NCBI GenBank assembly: GCA_019137255.1
Contig: WPDH01000261.1
Coordinates: 62,001-126,000, forward strand
Source of the DNA: Corinectria fuckeliana
Lineage: Eukaryota; Ascomycota; Sordariomycetes; Hypocreales; Nectriaceae
Reading direction: 5' to 3'
DNA: 64,000 nucleotides
Positions 44,921-58,002 of the stretch are shown here, piece by piece (the stretch's first letter is position 1; every line of letters begins with the position of its first letter). The notes below the pieces were generated by a model. The model saw nothing but the letters and a program-made list of their open reading frames with translations, had not been told where the DNA came from and did no database searches. The translations under genes and the position numbers were made by a program.

Positions 44921-47620
44921 AGTCGAACAGGGATACCCTCAACAAGGTCATAAGGTAGACACTTCTCATATAGCCGACTAAATGCCTGAATATTGAGCAA
45001 GGAGAAATCACACTCTTAGAGAAATCCGGGTATTGTTCAATCTGCGCGCTTTGTAACAGAGACAGCACCAGCTTACACTTGCATTGCGTACGTATTGAAC
45101 CCGCATTCGGCCATGTTACTTTTAACCTCAACCTATGACCGTAACCAGCAAGACATGGCAGTCTATGGCTGGACGCAACACTGGGGGTTGAAACTAAATC
45201 GCTCGTACCAAAGCCATATCTCATGCAAGCGAGACAACCCGGAAGTTTCCCGATCTTACCGTCGTATTATTGCTATACGTGACATCCTGCCATCCCTGGT
45301 CAATCTCAACTGTAGAGTCTTGCTCCGGGGATAGACTCTCCAGGCATTACACCTCCAACACAACAATACCTAGCCAGCATAAACTTGCCATTTTCTTCCC
45401 TCCTGATCGAGAGAGACTGTAGCTGTCTCTGACCCGTCGAGTCAAGCTGGGTACCAACGGCCTCACGTTCGAGATAGATCCGATCGGTGGTCATGGCCTG
45501 AGAAGCTTTCACCAAGGGCTGATCTAGTCAAATGTAGATTTCACAAACTTAGGTGTAGTTCAGCTCCACAGGCCAGTCTCGCCAGAAATCTAGTCGAGTG
45601 CGAGGGATCGGCCCATGTGTAGCACAGGCAGTAGTAACGTGGGCAGTTGTCCAACTCAAGGTCTATTTCTAGCAAGCAATCATGGATTTCACTTGTCTGG
45701 TCGTCCAATTGGGCGTCTTTACGTGAGGTCTGCTGGAGCCTCGGGAGAATAATGCTCGCACGGCGAGGCTTCCTGGTAATACTTGAAGGACCGCTGGTGA
45801 TAGCTCGCGGACCGGTACGACAGCGGCAGATGAGATTCTCCGAGTAAGCGACCCTTTCAACAGACAGAGGGGACCAAGAAGAGCATATATATACCTTGTA
45901 AGAGGTAAGGCTTCCCCAGTCTTGAGAGCCTTTCGAGTAGCCAACAATCAGGGCTTCACAGTATGAGGTTCACATGAAGACTACACACTAAGACTATAAA
46001 GGCCTACATTGCTGAAGTGTAGTCCTGCACCCCCAGATGCTACAGACCTTCCAGCCACTCGCTTCTTGGGTCTCAAGGTCAGTCTTGGAGGCGGCACTGA
46101 TCGACATAGAGCTGATTGAGGTTAGAAGATGGCTCCATTGGCAAGAACGGGTCTCGTAGACTCAACGCCACCTGTTAATGACGCCGCTGAGGCATTTGGT
46201 TAGAAGGACTGCGATACGGGAGCCCGTCCTGATGCTAAACTACCCCACCAAACTCATATCGAATCGGCTTTAAGTGATAGAGACGTGAAACCCGACTATC
46301 TTACTAATGTTTACCCAGGCAGCATGCAGTTCTGAAATTTTAAGATTTCGCTTGGAAACAGTTGTAGAAGGATAGAGCTTCCACCTGCCTTGATTGTTAG
46401 AGTACCTCTGTAGTAAAGGAGTGAGTTTGGGATACTTTCAAATGTGTATCTGTTTGATGCTGACACTGTATGTGCCCCGAGACAAAACCCAAGCAACTTT
46501 TTCAACTCTGTGTTGGCTCTCATCAGCCTTCGTCATATCTTGAGCGCTTAGCCTTTTGCTTTTGTGCTTTGGGCTATATTCTTTTGCCCTTGATGCTCTG
46601 GCACAAGCTCTTATCTTTGTAGAAGTTCGGATCTATGATTTCTTGCAATAGGATGGCTGGGCTGTACGTACACTATCCTTACTCTTAACGTATGTAGAAA
46701 ACTTACTTAGTCTGTCAATTCGGTGTGCTACAGACTGCAGCCATCTAAATTATCCATCGTATTTCTAACTGCAGCAAAAAGTAACGCGCACTACGCGAAT
46801 GCAGAGTGCTAAGATGGCCTAAATGCTGAATGCGATAGTATCGCGACATTAGCTAGCTAATGCCTTTAAGATTAGGGGGCTGTCTCGTCAAACAATACCA
46901 TAACTCGATTAATGTCTCATGCAAACTAACCGTGACTGATACTTATACCAAGCTCATTTAACAGCACTTATAAGTACAGTAGTAGTCTTTACTACAGTAC
47001 AGTCAGTGTCTTAGTACCGAAATTCTAAAGTGGGTCACTGATCATGACTTATATGTTGGAACCAAGTCTGCATCGCTCGTCTATGTAATTGCCAGGACTC
47101 TATGCTACTCTAAAGAAAACATATTACGCCTGCTGGTCTATTTCCCATTCTCCTACTTATTGCTGGGTGATTCAAACTTCTCCATGTTTGTCAGCATTGA
47201 TAGCTATCTTGTTTCCTTGTTCGTTCCCCCAGACCGTCAACGAATGGTAGTTACAACACAGGACCGTATGCGTGTTTTCACCATACGGGCTGTAAGGCCT
47301 GGACGAGGGGAACTGGTCTCCCCTACGTACACGAATCCATGAATTAGCGAGAACCCGCATCTCCTTTGTGATTTGGCTAGGGAGACAGGGCTGTTTGAGC
47401 CAGGTGAGTGTTCTGATAACTACATCTAGGCATCTTGGAGCTTTTGGTTGATTCTTTCCAAGTACAAGAGAATAGTGATACAGGGTAATCTCTCCTGTCA
47501 GTAGGCACGGAAATGCATTGAGGCGTGTGACTGAGAACACTTGGAGGTCAATTGCCTCCATGGGCTGTTATGGACCCCTGTCCGCCAAGATCAATGGAAA
47601 AGAGGCGGAAGATTCTGGAA
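44921..47620. other. AT-rich, stop-rich region, possibly mutated repeat
   Basis: Compared with the flanks, this stretch is richer in A and T and in TA dinucleotides, and it has few long frames between 45950 and 47150. That is what repeat-induced point mutation leaves in old transposons of sordariomycetes. I could not recognise terminal repeats or a transposase. One open frame (47172-47561, minus) of 129 codons survives near the edge. Confidence 0.4.
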
Positions 47621-50600
47621 ATGGCTGATACTCTAGTTTGGGCTTACACCCAGAGGCTCGGCCATGCTATGTCTCGTGATTTGAGAACAGCTGTTTCACA
47701 AGAGAACAACACCACTATGGAGAGATTCGTAGTCCACTAATATGTCATACTGAGAGATGCCCGGTAACAGGGGTGAAGACAGGAACCGGGTAGGGGAGAC
47801 TCGCAAGAGGCTAAAACAGAGGCACTGAGAATACCACAGTAGAGAACCTGGTCATATCATTTGACGTCATCAGCAGAGCCCCATTCACTAACTAGAGTGG
47901 AACAGATACATAACGGCGAGTGTGTCTGAAGACCAATCGGAGGATTGAGATTCTGCAGGGGGAGACTAATCCCACATCCGTGCAATAGGACCCAATGGCA
48001 ATGGAGACAATCTGAGCATGGGACATGAAACCAAGCCCAAGCGTCACGGCCCATGACGTTTGTGCACGCCTGGACTCGGAAAGAACCCCGAGATGAGTAG
48101 GGTGATGAACTCGACACGATGGGCTTCTCTTCGGCCTCTATAGCAACAATTCCATTATTCGCGCGGCCGGCTCTTCTGGCCTCGAAATGACAAGCGACTA
48201 GTATGTGATGAGCATCGCACGGCATATCAATCGACAAGCCGACACCTAATCCCGTTTTCGGTCTACGGGCCACGGCAGAGGCGCAGAGATCGTGATGGTG
48301 GCGTCGAGAAGCCGATGGGGGGCGGCTCCCAGTGAGATGGACCCATTCCCTACTTGGTCAGTACAGTGAAGCGAAGGAAACCAGCCACGGACGGTTTACT
48401 TTACAGTATTCAGGTTGGCACATTCGCAGTGACGTTTCGAACCGGGACAGACGATGCGAGGTACTCTGAAGACAGAGGAGCAGGGGTTGGTGCTGGGGCT
48501 AAGCAGGGCAGCTGAGGTGCCTTCTCGCCATCCCTTCATTATCGAAGGTTCAAAGCACTCACATGATGCAAGGCGCAGGAGTGATGTCATAGGGTGTCTA
48601 TGGGCACAGCCCCGATCGAACTGAGCACCTCGTACTTCGTACATGTGCCCTAAATGCCACGGGCGCTAATTGATTCATGGCCGGGATTTTCAGTCCGATG
48701 GGGCGTACGGAGTAATCGAGGAATCAATGTCACCTCACCGACCACCGACCGACCAACAACATCATTCACGAAAGGGCCAAGTAATCAGCGGGCTCCTCAA
48801 TGCGACCCTAGTCACGCAGAACGGGGCCGCCGAGGCAAACCGATTGGAGGCTTTGGGAGCCGTGAAGGCGAAGCTTTCGGTCCGGCGCGTTTGGACGCGG
48901 AGGCGCTGTGGAGTTCCCCGCACGTCCTCCTGCGCGCGGTCGGGGGAAGAGGGGCATTCATTGGGGTAATGGAGGCCGCTAAATGGCAATGGCTGGGGCA
49001 AGCCGGGGGGACACAAGTTGGCAAGTTGGTCAGCTGAGGCGGGCGCGTTTGGAAAGTTTGGTACGGGACGGAACGGATGCGGTGTGTTTTGCTGCGCTGT
49101 GGACAAGGATGGACTATGTCCAGCAAGGCGTCTGCAGTTGTGGTGACGAATATGGATGAAGCGTGACCAGGCCATGTCGTGAGAGACCAGGGGCACACGG
49201 CTTGATACATGGTATGTGTTGGTGATGACCTCCTACGCGATAATGAACGGTTGGTGAGCCCATTGGAATCCGAATCCCTGATTGGTAGAATCCCGGCAGC
49301 CACGAGGCACAATGCAAACCACGAGGGAAATCTTGGTAGAATGTAGAAATGCCACGAGCGATAACGTCCTGTTCACCATATGGTTCGTCGTCGCCCCACG
49401 CTAACACGAGTCAAGCCGCCGCATTACCCCAACGCCCCCCGGCCATCCTCCCGTCCAAATCTGACATGTCGCGCCGGTATTTCCCTCTCTGAGCTAGAAC
49501 AGGAAACTGCAGTAGAGGTCCAGGGAAACGCATCCCTTTGCAGCACCTCAGACGGGGGGGGACCAACATCCACGGCCGCCTCTTGGTGCTGGTTCCTCCA
49601 TGATGGATTCCTGATTCCTTGATCCCTGATCGTCAGAGCGATCATCCATTCATGCACGCCCGAGTTTATAAGAGCCAAGGCGAAACAATTTCCCTCGGGC
49701 TTCGGTCTTGTTGCCGGGGTGTTATCGGGCAGCTCGCCGACCTCGCCCAGCATCATCATCACACGCAACTCTCCGAAACATTCCCACAGGCTCTGTATGG
49801 GTGCTGAGTGGCCAATCGAATTCGCCTCAATTCAAGGCCCTTGGGCCCCGGGGTATCCGTCCTCACCGTTGTGGAACTGGCCATGAAACGACGTGCAAAA
49901 AGCCGAGGTGGTGTGCTTTGGCGGTTTGGTCGATGCTGTTCATAGACTGTACGTGTTGTGGGATCGTACGGGCGGTTCACAGACCACCTAGAGTCAGGGA
50001 TACCGAGATGTTGTACCACCTGCATGCTTCTCCAGAGAGCCGGGAATCACCCGTACACACCCCGCTTGACTCCCCCCTCCTTTCCAAGACATAATGCATG
50101 ATACAATCTGGGGAGAGTAGCTGGGGAAGCCGGGGAATACTTGGCGGCCTAAGGGGCAACGGACCAGCTCATCGAGGCCATTACCAACTTTTCACACGCC
50201 ATCAAAGCGTAGACTATGTACAATGATGGTATTTTCATGCGCTGGCAGGCTGAGTAGCTGCGTTCAAGACGAGTTGGACCGAAGATACACAGTAGCAATG
50301 AGATTGAGTTCGTCAATGCAGTCAAGCTTGGTCTTTGATACACTTGCCTATCTCAGTAATATGAGTGTGGACTGGAGAGCGGAGAAATAGTGGAGGAGAA
50401 GTACAGCGCAAAGTTGCCCACTATGCATTTCCATACATGTTAAGGATGGTACTTCCTGGTCTTTCAAGAGCGGACGAAACGTAATAACCACCAAAACTAC
50501 ATGATTTCTTCTGAGACTTGTGACTGACCTAGTAATACCTGCCATGAGCCTTTTGATCTGTCGCCAGTCTCTAGGATGTGTGCTTTTGAGCACCTTGCCA

Positions 50601-53063
50601 ACCATCAAATGCCAGTCGCTCGTCTTGGAGATGTTCATGCCGGGCTTGACTGAACCAACAAGCTATAGCCTACGGGAGAGACCGCTGCACAGCTTGGGGC
50701 TATCCGAATCCGATACGGTCTCCAAAGGCTAACGACGTACGAAGGGATTTCGGCATAGTCTCCGAGTTGTAAAAGTGTTCTCCGGTTAGGGCAATGATAT
50801 GCCGCTAGAATCAACATGGAGACTTGGACATCTGATGATGAAGTTCCCATTCTAATCATGCCAATCGTGACATTCTGATGTTCAATGAACTATGAGAGAC
50901 GCTAGAATGCCTTTAAGGTCAATAGCGAAAGTTGATGGCGTTTGAAACTTGAGAAATTATCAATAAGACTAAACTAGGTGTCCAAGAGTTCTCTACTCGA
51001 GTTGATGCTCTTGACATCCCACTTGAAAGTTTATCTTGCCACACCGGCTTTGTCTCGGAAAAATATCCCTCATCAAGTGGTGTAATTCTCCAAGGAAGCT
51101 AGGGTAGTTGCCACGCGGTGCGTGCTGGTCTTGAGGGAAAAATGGCGAACGAGGCCAGTTGGCTGCATGTTATGTCAAAGACCAGGAGATCGAAACGGAA
51201 AGATTGACCAAAGACGGCTCCTTGAGCAATTAACGTCTCTTCTGACGCTTCCAAGAACAACTGATGTGGCACATGATTGTCAGAGCATTTGGTGCTGAAC
51301 TCTTTGGCTTCGATGCGAAGGCCTGGCGTGGGGATTGACTCATTGCCGTGGACCCCGACCATCTACGTGAGACGGCCCGATCTGCAGGACAACCCGACTA
51401 CGGTGAAGGCTGTCTTTGATACTGGGCATTTAGCCAAGGACAATAGCTTCCTGGAAGACTTGATACTGTTAGGCAGCGCAAAGGATTCGGGGATCGCGGG
51501 CTATTTCCAGACGCCGAAGATAAACGGACCACGCGAATCAAGTAGCAGAACGAAGGATTCGGTCCGCAAGCGATGCAAGATTGCAGTAGTTGCCGCGTTG
51601 GAAGAGCTGTATCCAGCGGCATAAGCACTTTCCTACTCCTCCTAGGCCCTAGTCAGCATCGTTGCTTTGAAGTCGATCATCCGCTGCTGCCGGCTTGGAT
51701 CTGGAGCCCGCTTTGTTGCGCGTCAGAGGCAAACAGACGCTCCCCAATCAGCAATATGTCGCGACGCCCCGCGCGTGAAGACGGGGCGGCGGCGAAGCTA
51801 AAAAGCTTAGGCCATGCCCTTGTTCGGTAACCACTGGCGAAGGCTACTCCTACGAGGCACGTTTCGTTGGAGAGAGAAGAAGATATGGTGCTCGGGATGA
51901 CTAGGAGCGAGGTGGGGAAGGGGTTTTGAGGGGGAGGGGGGGGGTGCCGTGTCGTGTCTTGTCCCTTGCTCGTAATCCCGGAGTTGAGATGATGACCCGA
52001 TAGAGGGCAGTGAGTTGATGCATAGATAACATGGAAGAACGAAGTAGGAACATTCCTGAAGGGCTTGCACTGGTGCGGGAGGCGCGCAAACGGACGGAGA
52101 AGCCCATGTATTCCAGGTATTTTCCTTTGCTTACCCCAACTATTTGATAGTCTACCTGCCTGGATAGACAGAAAGAAAAACGCGGATGATCAATTCGGAG
52201 AGATAAACCCCGAACGCGCTCCCGAAACAAAACGGCCACCCCCCCCCCCCTCCCCTGATAAACGCCGTTGTTGGCTGACCATCACACAAGTGAGAAAACG
52301 GGATCACGAGAAAGCGAGCCCACAAATCCCCCAGAACAAAAAAGCGTCGAATCGGGCGTCGAGTGATTACGTACCGGAGGGCGGATGGCCGGGGACCACC
52401 CCCGCAAATCTCCCCCGCGCGGAGCACCGGGCAGAAGTCGTTCCTCTCCAGGATTTCTCCAGTTCTTGCTCCAGTCTCCAGATTACAGGGAATTCTAGAC
52501 ATTTCCAGGTTCCTCCCCCCCCCTGGTCCTTTCTCCACAGGCTCGCCAACAGCCGGGCGCCCAATGCCCGACCTCGAACGGCACGCACAGCCACGCCCTT
52601 TGTTTGCCTCTATCCCCCCATCCCCCCCGAAGCCCCTTGGACGTGCGAGTCTCTCTGCCCGTGGCGCCATTCGCGCCGACGGCCGTTGTGCTGTTGCAAG
52701 GGTCACCCCAGGTGCGAGGGCATACCGGTACTATGAGATTACCCGCGGATGCATGCATGCTCTGAGGGGTTTTGGGCTCGATGCCTGCGGAAAGAAAAGT
52801 CCGGGGGGGCGTCTGGGGAATGCGGGTTTTCCGGGGGGCGTCTGAGAGTCCACCTCCACCTCAATCCAACTACATAGACCTCGTCCTTGGCGCTACCGAG
52901 GGCCACTACCTGCTTTCGGAATGGTGTCAAGGCGGGGACTCCCCTTGGAGACGGGGGCCTCTTCTGGCATTGGGGGAGCAATGACATCGCCATCGAGCCG
53001 GATCACGCTACGTCGTCGCTCCAGCCTTGGCTGTCCGTCCGTCCTCGCCTCGCCGGCTTCCAT

Positions 53064-53070
53064 TATAAAA
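53064..53070 (+). promoter_or_regulatory. Possible TATA box of the MFS transporter gene
   Basis: TATAAAA occurs 199 bases upstream of the transporter ATG at 53269, and the stretch between is a pyrimidine-rich leader. The position is plausible for a fungal core promoter, but no start site is known. Confidence 0.4.
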
Positions 53071-53137
53071 CCTCTTGACCCTCCCCACCTCGTAAGTCGT
53101 CCTTTCCCCCTCTATTCCAAAGCATCCAATCCAGCCT

Positions 53138-53169
53138 TCCTCCTCCTCCTCCTCCTCCTCCTCCTCCTC
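53138..53169 (+). repeat. CTC trinucleotide repeat in the 5' leader of the MFS gene
   Basis: About ten copies of CTC in a row lie 100 bases before the start codon. Pyrimidine-rich leaders are common in highly transcribed fungal genes. Confidence 0.85.
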
Positions 53170-53268
53170 GCCTTTGGCTTTCTCTTTTCCATTCCCAAGA
53201 GGCTGTCTTCCGACTCTTGCTTGCTTGCTTCCTTGATCAAGACCACCCCCACAACCCACACCCCAGCC

Positions 53269-54969
53269 ATGGCTGACTACAAGTCAAGGGACGAAAAGGT
53301 CCTCTCCGACGACGAGTGCGGCACCGTCGAGAACGTCGACAATGTCCTCGACGACGTCCTCGCCGAAGATGTCGCGTACGGCCCCTCTGGTGCCGCTGGT
53401 CTCAGCCAGTCTCCCTACGTCCTGGCCGCCGCCTTCCTCGCCTCCCTCGGCGGCTTCTCCTTCGGCTATGACCAGGGCGTCATTTCCATCATCAACGTCA
53501 TGGACGAGTTCCACCAGGTCTTCCCCGACGCCAAGAGCGGCTTCGGCAAGGGATTCATGACCGGGATGCTGGAGTTTGGAGCCTTTCTCGGCTGCTTCTT
53601 CATGCCTTGGCTCGTCGACAAGATCTCGCGCAAGAGGGCGTTGGCCGTTGTCGTCGTCATCTTCAACCTCGGCGCCATTCTCCAGACTGCCGCCGTCAAC
53701 TACGAGATGCTTGTCCTGGGACGAACAATTGGCGGAATCGGTGTCGGCACTCTCGCCATGGTAAGTCTGCTTCTTTCCTCCAGCCCCTGCGCGAACCTCG
53801 AGCATGTAAGCTAACATACCCAACAGGGCGCTCCTCTATACATTGCCGAAATCGCACCACCGAACCTGCGAGGCACCCTTCTCGTCCTTGAATCCGTCTC
53901 CATCGTCCTCGGCGTCGTCATCTCCTTCTGGATCACCTACGGCACCCGCGAGCTAGAGGGCGAGATTGCCTTCCGCCTGCCCTTCGGTCTCCAGATGGTC
54001 TCCGCGACCGTCGTCGGCGTCGGCATCCTCTTCTTCCCCTACTCGCCCCGCTGGCTCGCCCTCGTCGGCCGCAACGACGAGGCGCTCGAGAGCCTCTGCA
54101 AGCTCCGCCGCCTCCCCAACACCGACGAGCGCATCCTGAAGGAGTACCGCGGCATCGTCGCCGACGCCCAGTTCCAGAAGACCGTCGTCGAGCGCCGCCA
54201 CCCTGGCGTCCGCGGCTTCAAGCTCGAGGTGGTTACCTGGTTCGATCTCTTCAACCGCAAGACCTGGCGCCGAACTGCCGTCGGCTGTGGCATCCTGTTC
54301 TTCCAACAATTTTCCGGGGTGAACGCGTTTATTTACTACGCTCCGACGCTCTTCCAGTCCCTCGGCCAGTCTTCCGAGATGTCCCTGATCATGTCCGGTG
54401 TCTTTAACATCCTCCAGCTCGTTGCCGTTGGCGTCTGCTTCTTCATCATCGACTCCGTCGGCCGACGACCGCTCGCCATCTGGGGCGCCGTTGGCGGTGC
54501 CGTTTCCTGGGGCATAATGGCCATTCTCGTCGGCGTCTACTCTGATAGCTGGGACACCCACAAGGCCGCTGGCTGGGCTGCCGTGGCCATGGCGTTCGTC
54601 TTCATCCTGGTTTACGGAGTCTCGTACTCGCCCCTCGGCTGGGCTCTGCCCTCCGAGGTCTTCCCCAGCGCCACCCGATCCAAGGGTGTCGCGCTGGCAA
54701 CCGCGACTTGCTGGATCTCGAACTTCATCGTCGGCATCATCTCCCCGATTCTGCTGGAGGAGACCGGCTTCGGAACCTACGTCTTCTTCGGCGCGTGGTG
54801 TGCCGTGGCTGCCGTCTGGGCTTTCCTCCTCGTCCCCGAGACCAAGGGCAAGAGCCTGGAGCAGATGGACGAGGTCTTCAAGGACAACAGCGGCCAGGAG
54901 GAGAAGGAGATTATGAGGGCTACTGCCGCGCAGGCCATGGCAATTGTTCCTAAAGTACGGGACGTTTGA
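53269..54969 (+). CDS. MFS sugar transporter (sugar porter family)
   Basis: Two exons, 53269-53760 and 53827-54969 (66-base phase-0 intron), encode 544 residues with 12 predicted hydrophobic segments. The first helix contains GGFSFGYDQGVISIINV, characteristic of fungal sugar porters. Loop 2-3 has DKISRKRAL, helix 5 leads to EIAPPNLRG, the cytosolic loop has PYSPRWLALVGR, helix 7 has QFSGVNAFIYYAP, then DSVGRRPL, and the end has PETKGKSLEQMDEVF. These are standard sugar porter marks. The N-terminus is acidic and cytosolic. The substrate (hexose, pentose, quinate or another) cannot be told from these motifs. It is likely in the plasma membrane. The neighbouring receptor and GMC oxidoreductase are 3-5 kb away. 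Confidence 0.95.
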
Positions 54970-56204
54970 GTCTTTAGATATCTTTTTGCATAGCCGCGAT
55001 ACTTTCTCAATTGAAGCGTTTACTTTAACATATGTCTTTAACCAGGCCTTTTGGAGCCTTTGTCACCGATGTCTTAACAAAAACGTAGTTCTTATATACC
55101 AGCTGCCGCCGGGTTCACCAAGCACCCACCATGCCCTGACACATGCAGAGGTACTGTATATGTTTGTATCCTTCGTCCTTGCGCCTCAACATCTGAGCCA
55201 CCAAGTCTCATACGTTTTAGGCAGTGTGGAGTAGAAATGGGAGCACCTGAGTGGACGGCCGTGTACCTACGTGTGGTATGCTTAAGAATGGCCGACCTGC
55301 CACGTTTGGTGATGGATGTGGCCGGGTTCCCCGCAAGATCGTCGCCGTAAAAGAGGTATGGATATAATATCCCCCGAAAACCTGATTCGACAATGATACG
55401 AGGTTGATCCCCTAGTAGTTGATCTGGTCTCGGCGCTGAGAGTGAGAAGGGGTATTCTCCTTTTGAGGTGCGCCGCGCCGTCACCTATCCCATCCCATAC
55501 GAATTAACAATGATGGGAGAACAACAATTCCGGAGGAAACGGAACGTGTACTGCCATAGATACAAAGATTTCCCTCATGTCAAGACCGATGGATTCGCGG
55601 AGACGTATACCCATAACTGCGACCGCTCTCCCCTAGTTACCGGCTCGCTAGCCTATGTTAGACGAACCAGCTTGCCGACTATCTGGCTTTCTTTTCCTTT
55701 TGCCTATAAATCCAAATGCAAGGGAAGGCATCCATGGTACTTCATAGAGATGATACGTTGCCAGTGTGGCGTCAGCGGGGTGCTTTACGTAACGAAGGGA
55801 TTGTGTATGGTGATGCATTAGTTGCGATAATAGTAAGAGAAGGTCTTCTTGATACCTGGTAGCTACCACTAAGATTTATTTGTTCTTGTGGCTCATTATA
55901 CTCAGGAAAGAGTTGACGGATAAACAGAAATCCAGAATCAGAACTTGTTCTCGTGCATCACGCACGCCCTGCTTTGCCTCCTTTCACCAATTCCGATCAC
56001 TGCGCCATACGGCAATAGGGAAAAAGAAATTCACTAGGCGCTGAAATAGCTAGACTAATCAGTGCGCTACAAGCAGTATCGCTGCTCATTTTATTCTCTT
56101 TACTTGTTCTTTGGGGAAATATCATATTGCAAGAGCTCCGAAACTATACCAGGCTATCTTTGTGCTGGCCACCAGCACCGGTTCTCCTCTTAGATCTCGC
56201 GACA
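54970..56204. other. Intergenic between the MFS gene and the F-box relic
   Basis: No gene supported. Plus-strand frame 55468-55821 has no recognisable family features. AT-rich, as usual for spacers here. Confidence 0.45.
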
Positions 56205-56640
56205 ATGGCATCCCGACGGCACTTCTCTGATAAACTGACTTCGAAACTTTCCTTTTATCCAGAGATAGATATTGGCGGAATGATTCGAAACACGCCTGGA
56301 CCTAAGCCGTCAACAATACCACGGGACTCGGGGACTTCATCGATTGCTCGGCTCGACCTTTTGCCTGAAGGACTGCCTCTTGAAATCCCCAATCTCCTCG
56401 ACTTCCAGTCTCTGTCTCGGCTTTCTCGCATCTCTCTCAAAGGAAGCATGGCCATAGAAGCGTTACGATCGCATCATGAGATGATGGCATATTCCCCAAC
56501 GATACTGGCCGCGCTAGGAAGACACGACTGCTTCAGTTTAACTCCGCCCTGTTGCTTCGACAAGCGCTTCTAGAGGAGAAGCGTGTCTCCTGTTTCGAAA
56601 CTGGGGTTTTTCTCTAACATAAGAACAAGGCTGATCACTT
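56205..56640 (+). pseudogene. F-box gene relic with a one-base frameshift
   Basis: From the ATG at 56205 the frame reads MASRRHFSDKL and, at 56358, a run resembling an F-box (LPEGLPLEIPNLLDF, then LSRLSRISLKG). It continues to YSPTILAALGR, where it leaves the family pattern near 56521. Shifting the frame by one base after AALGR restores LLQFNSALLLRQALLEE followed by KRVSCFETGVFL, which is the pattern of a large fungal F-box gene family; that frame ends in a stop (TAA) soon after. A base was therefore lost near 56521 and the product is truncated. The intact part of the frame is 90-110 codons. Confidence 0.6.
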
Positions 56641-56773
56641 TACATTCCATGTAGCCTTGATCTGATTCTCATAGTAGGGCTTGAAAACGGGAGGAAAAGG
56701 ACTCCAATGTATCTGGTGGCCCATTCGCTGCTCCTTTTCATTCTGAAACAATCAAACACGGACGGTGGGACTG

Positions 56774-57330
56774 TTAGTTAACTAGGAATGAAACGAACCG
56801 TGCGTGTACCGTCATCGAACGATACGCTGGAAAATGGAGGCTAGGAAGTATGTGATTAGAAACGCTTCTGGCGATGAGCAAACATGCCGACGTCTTGCTC
56901 ACCTCGAAAAGCGATTGAAAAACCTCTCGAGCCGTAGGTCGTGATGTTAAGTTGGCTGGCATGCGTCGAAGCAGCGAGCCAAGTTGGGCAACTTCTCGGT
57001 TACTTAGCTCGAGGGCTTCAATCTAGTAGATGACTTGAGGTTTAATTTAGACACCGTCGTCAAACCTGGTATTTCTGAATGAGTCTGGTGACATGTTCCC
57101 CTCAGCCACTGAAAGAGAATATCCGAGTTGATCTACGCCGTCAGAACCACGCGATACCAGGAAGGCGAGTAGTTCGGTGAAAACACAACCAAGTTTCCAA
57201 AAATCATTTGATAACAGGCCCTGGGCCTTTGGGAATTTGGGGACATCTTGGGCTTTGTCTGACAACGGAAAGGCTGATCTTAAATCATTTGAAGAAAACG
57301 ATTCGAGGCCAGCAAAAGGTCGGAAGGTTG
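56774..57330 (-). pseudogene. Protein kinase C-lobe relic with two in-frame stops
   Basis: One minus-strand frame from about 57330 down to 56774 reads LLSNDFWKLGCVFTELLAFL, then VSRGSDGVDQ, FDDG, and later LSNREVAQLGSLLRRM and LTSRPTAREVFQSLFEV. These match the end of a fungal serine/threonine kinase domain (the DxWSxGC helix F and the RPTAxEV end region). Two stops lie in this frame, TAA at 57047-57049 and TAG at 57023-57025. The TAG sits where a Trp would be expected, in line with a G-to-A change. A tiny intron could remove both, but it would be under 45 bases and lose the FDDG motif. The N-terminal lobe cannot be recognised upstream. Its family is inferred from motifs only. Confidence 0.6.
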
Positions 57331-58002
57331 TCTACAAAATATAGACCACAGACGTTTCCCTGGACTCGACTTTCTGAAAGAAGAAGCCGCGTGACTACCC
57401 TTGCAATTAATGAAGTGCAGGCTATATCTGGAACGAGATAAGACGTCGATTTGTGTTGGGTGCCAGCATGACTGTGTCGATGGAAGAGGAGAATGACAAG
57501 TGGAAGAAACTTGCACCTAGACGACCACGTGCCTTCAAATATAAACGCATACCAGTGCGGATGTTTCAACAAAGAAACTGCTGCGAGAAACACCATTCCA
57601 GACCTAAAACATGGCTTAGAGTACATCATCAGAACTCTTGTACGTCTCGGAACCGAGAATAGACAAGTCATTGCATGAACTTTTCGCCGTTTAGATAGTC
57701 CTCGGTGTTGGAGTATGCATCTAAGCTCTGTAACCTCAGCGGAGAAGCGCCATAACTAGTTACAAGTTTTTTGTGTAGCTTGCAAGGTAAGAAGGCACTA
57801 TTAGAAAGCCATGGATTATGACAGCGTATGTTGGCATTCTCAAGAGCTGATAGTCGCAAGTGAACAGTGATTCAGGAGACAAGAATGCCATCGGACTATG
57901 GCCCCAACGAGTAATACTAATACATTTACGAACTTCATTTATTCTTTTTATCAGTGACATTGCTACAAGCCTGTAGTTACAAACAAAGATCGAGGCCGAG
58001 GT

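Larger units (their letters stand above)
47621..53268. other. Gene-poor region, about 5.6 kb, ending in the MFS promoter
   Basis: No gene that I can support. A plus-strand frame of 115 codons at 51277-51624 (containing TVKAVFDTGHLAKDNS) has a coding look but no known family. Homopolymer runs of C and G occur at 52237-52250 and 51930-51946. The last 230 bases contain a TATAAAA sequence at 53064 and a CTC repeat at 53138-53169, which mark the promoter and leader of the transporter. Confidence 0.45.

Noticed and set aside
53284..53823. Minus-strand frame antisense to the sugar transporter
   Set aside because: An acidic, Glu/Asp/Val-rich shadow caused by codon bias of the gene on the other strand.
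57023..57075. Tiny intron that would remove both kinase stops
   Set aside because: It would be about 30-43 bases, shorter than the other introns in this window, with a poor donor, and it would delete a family motif.
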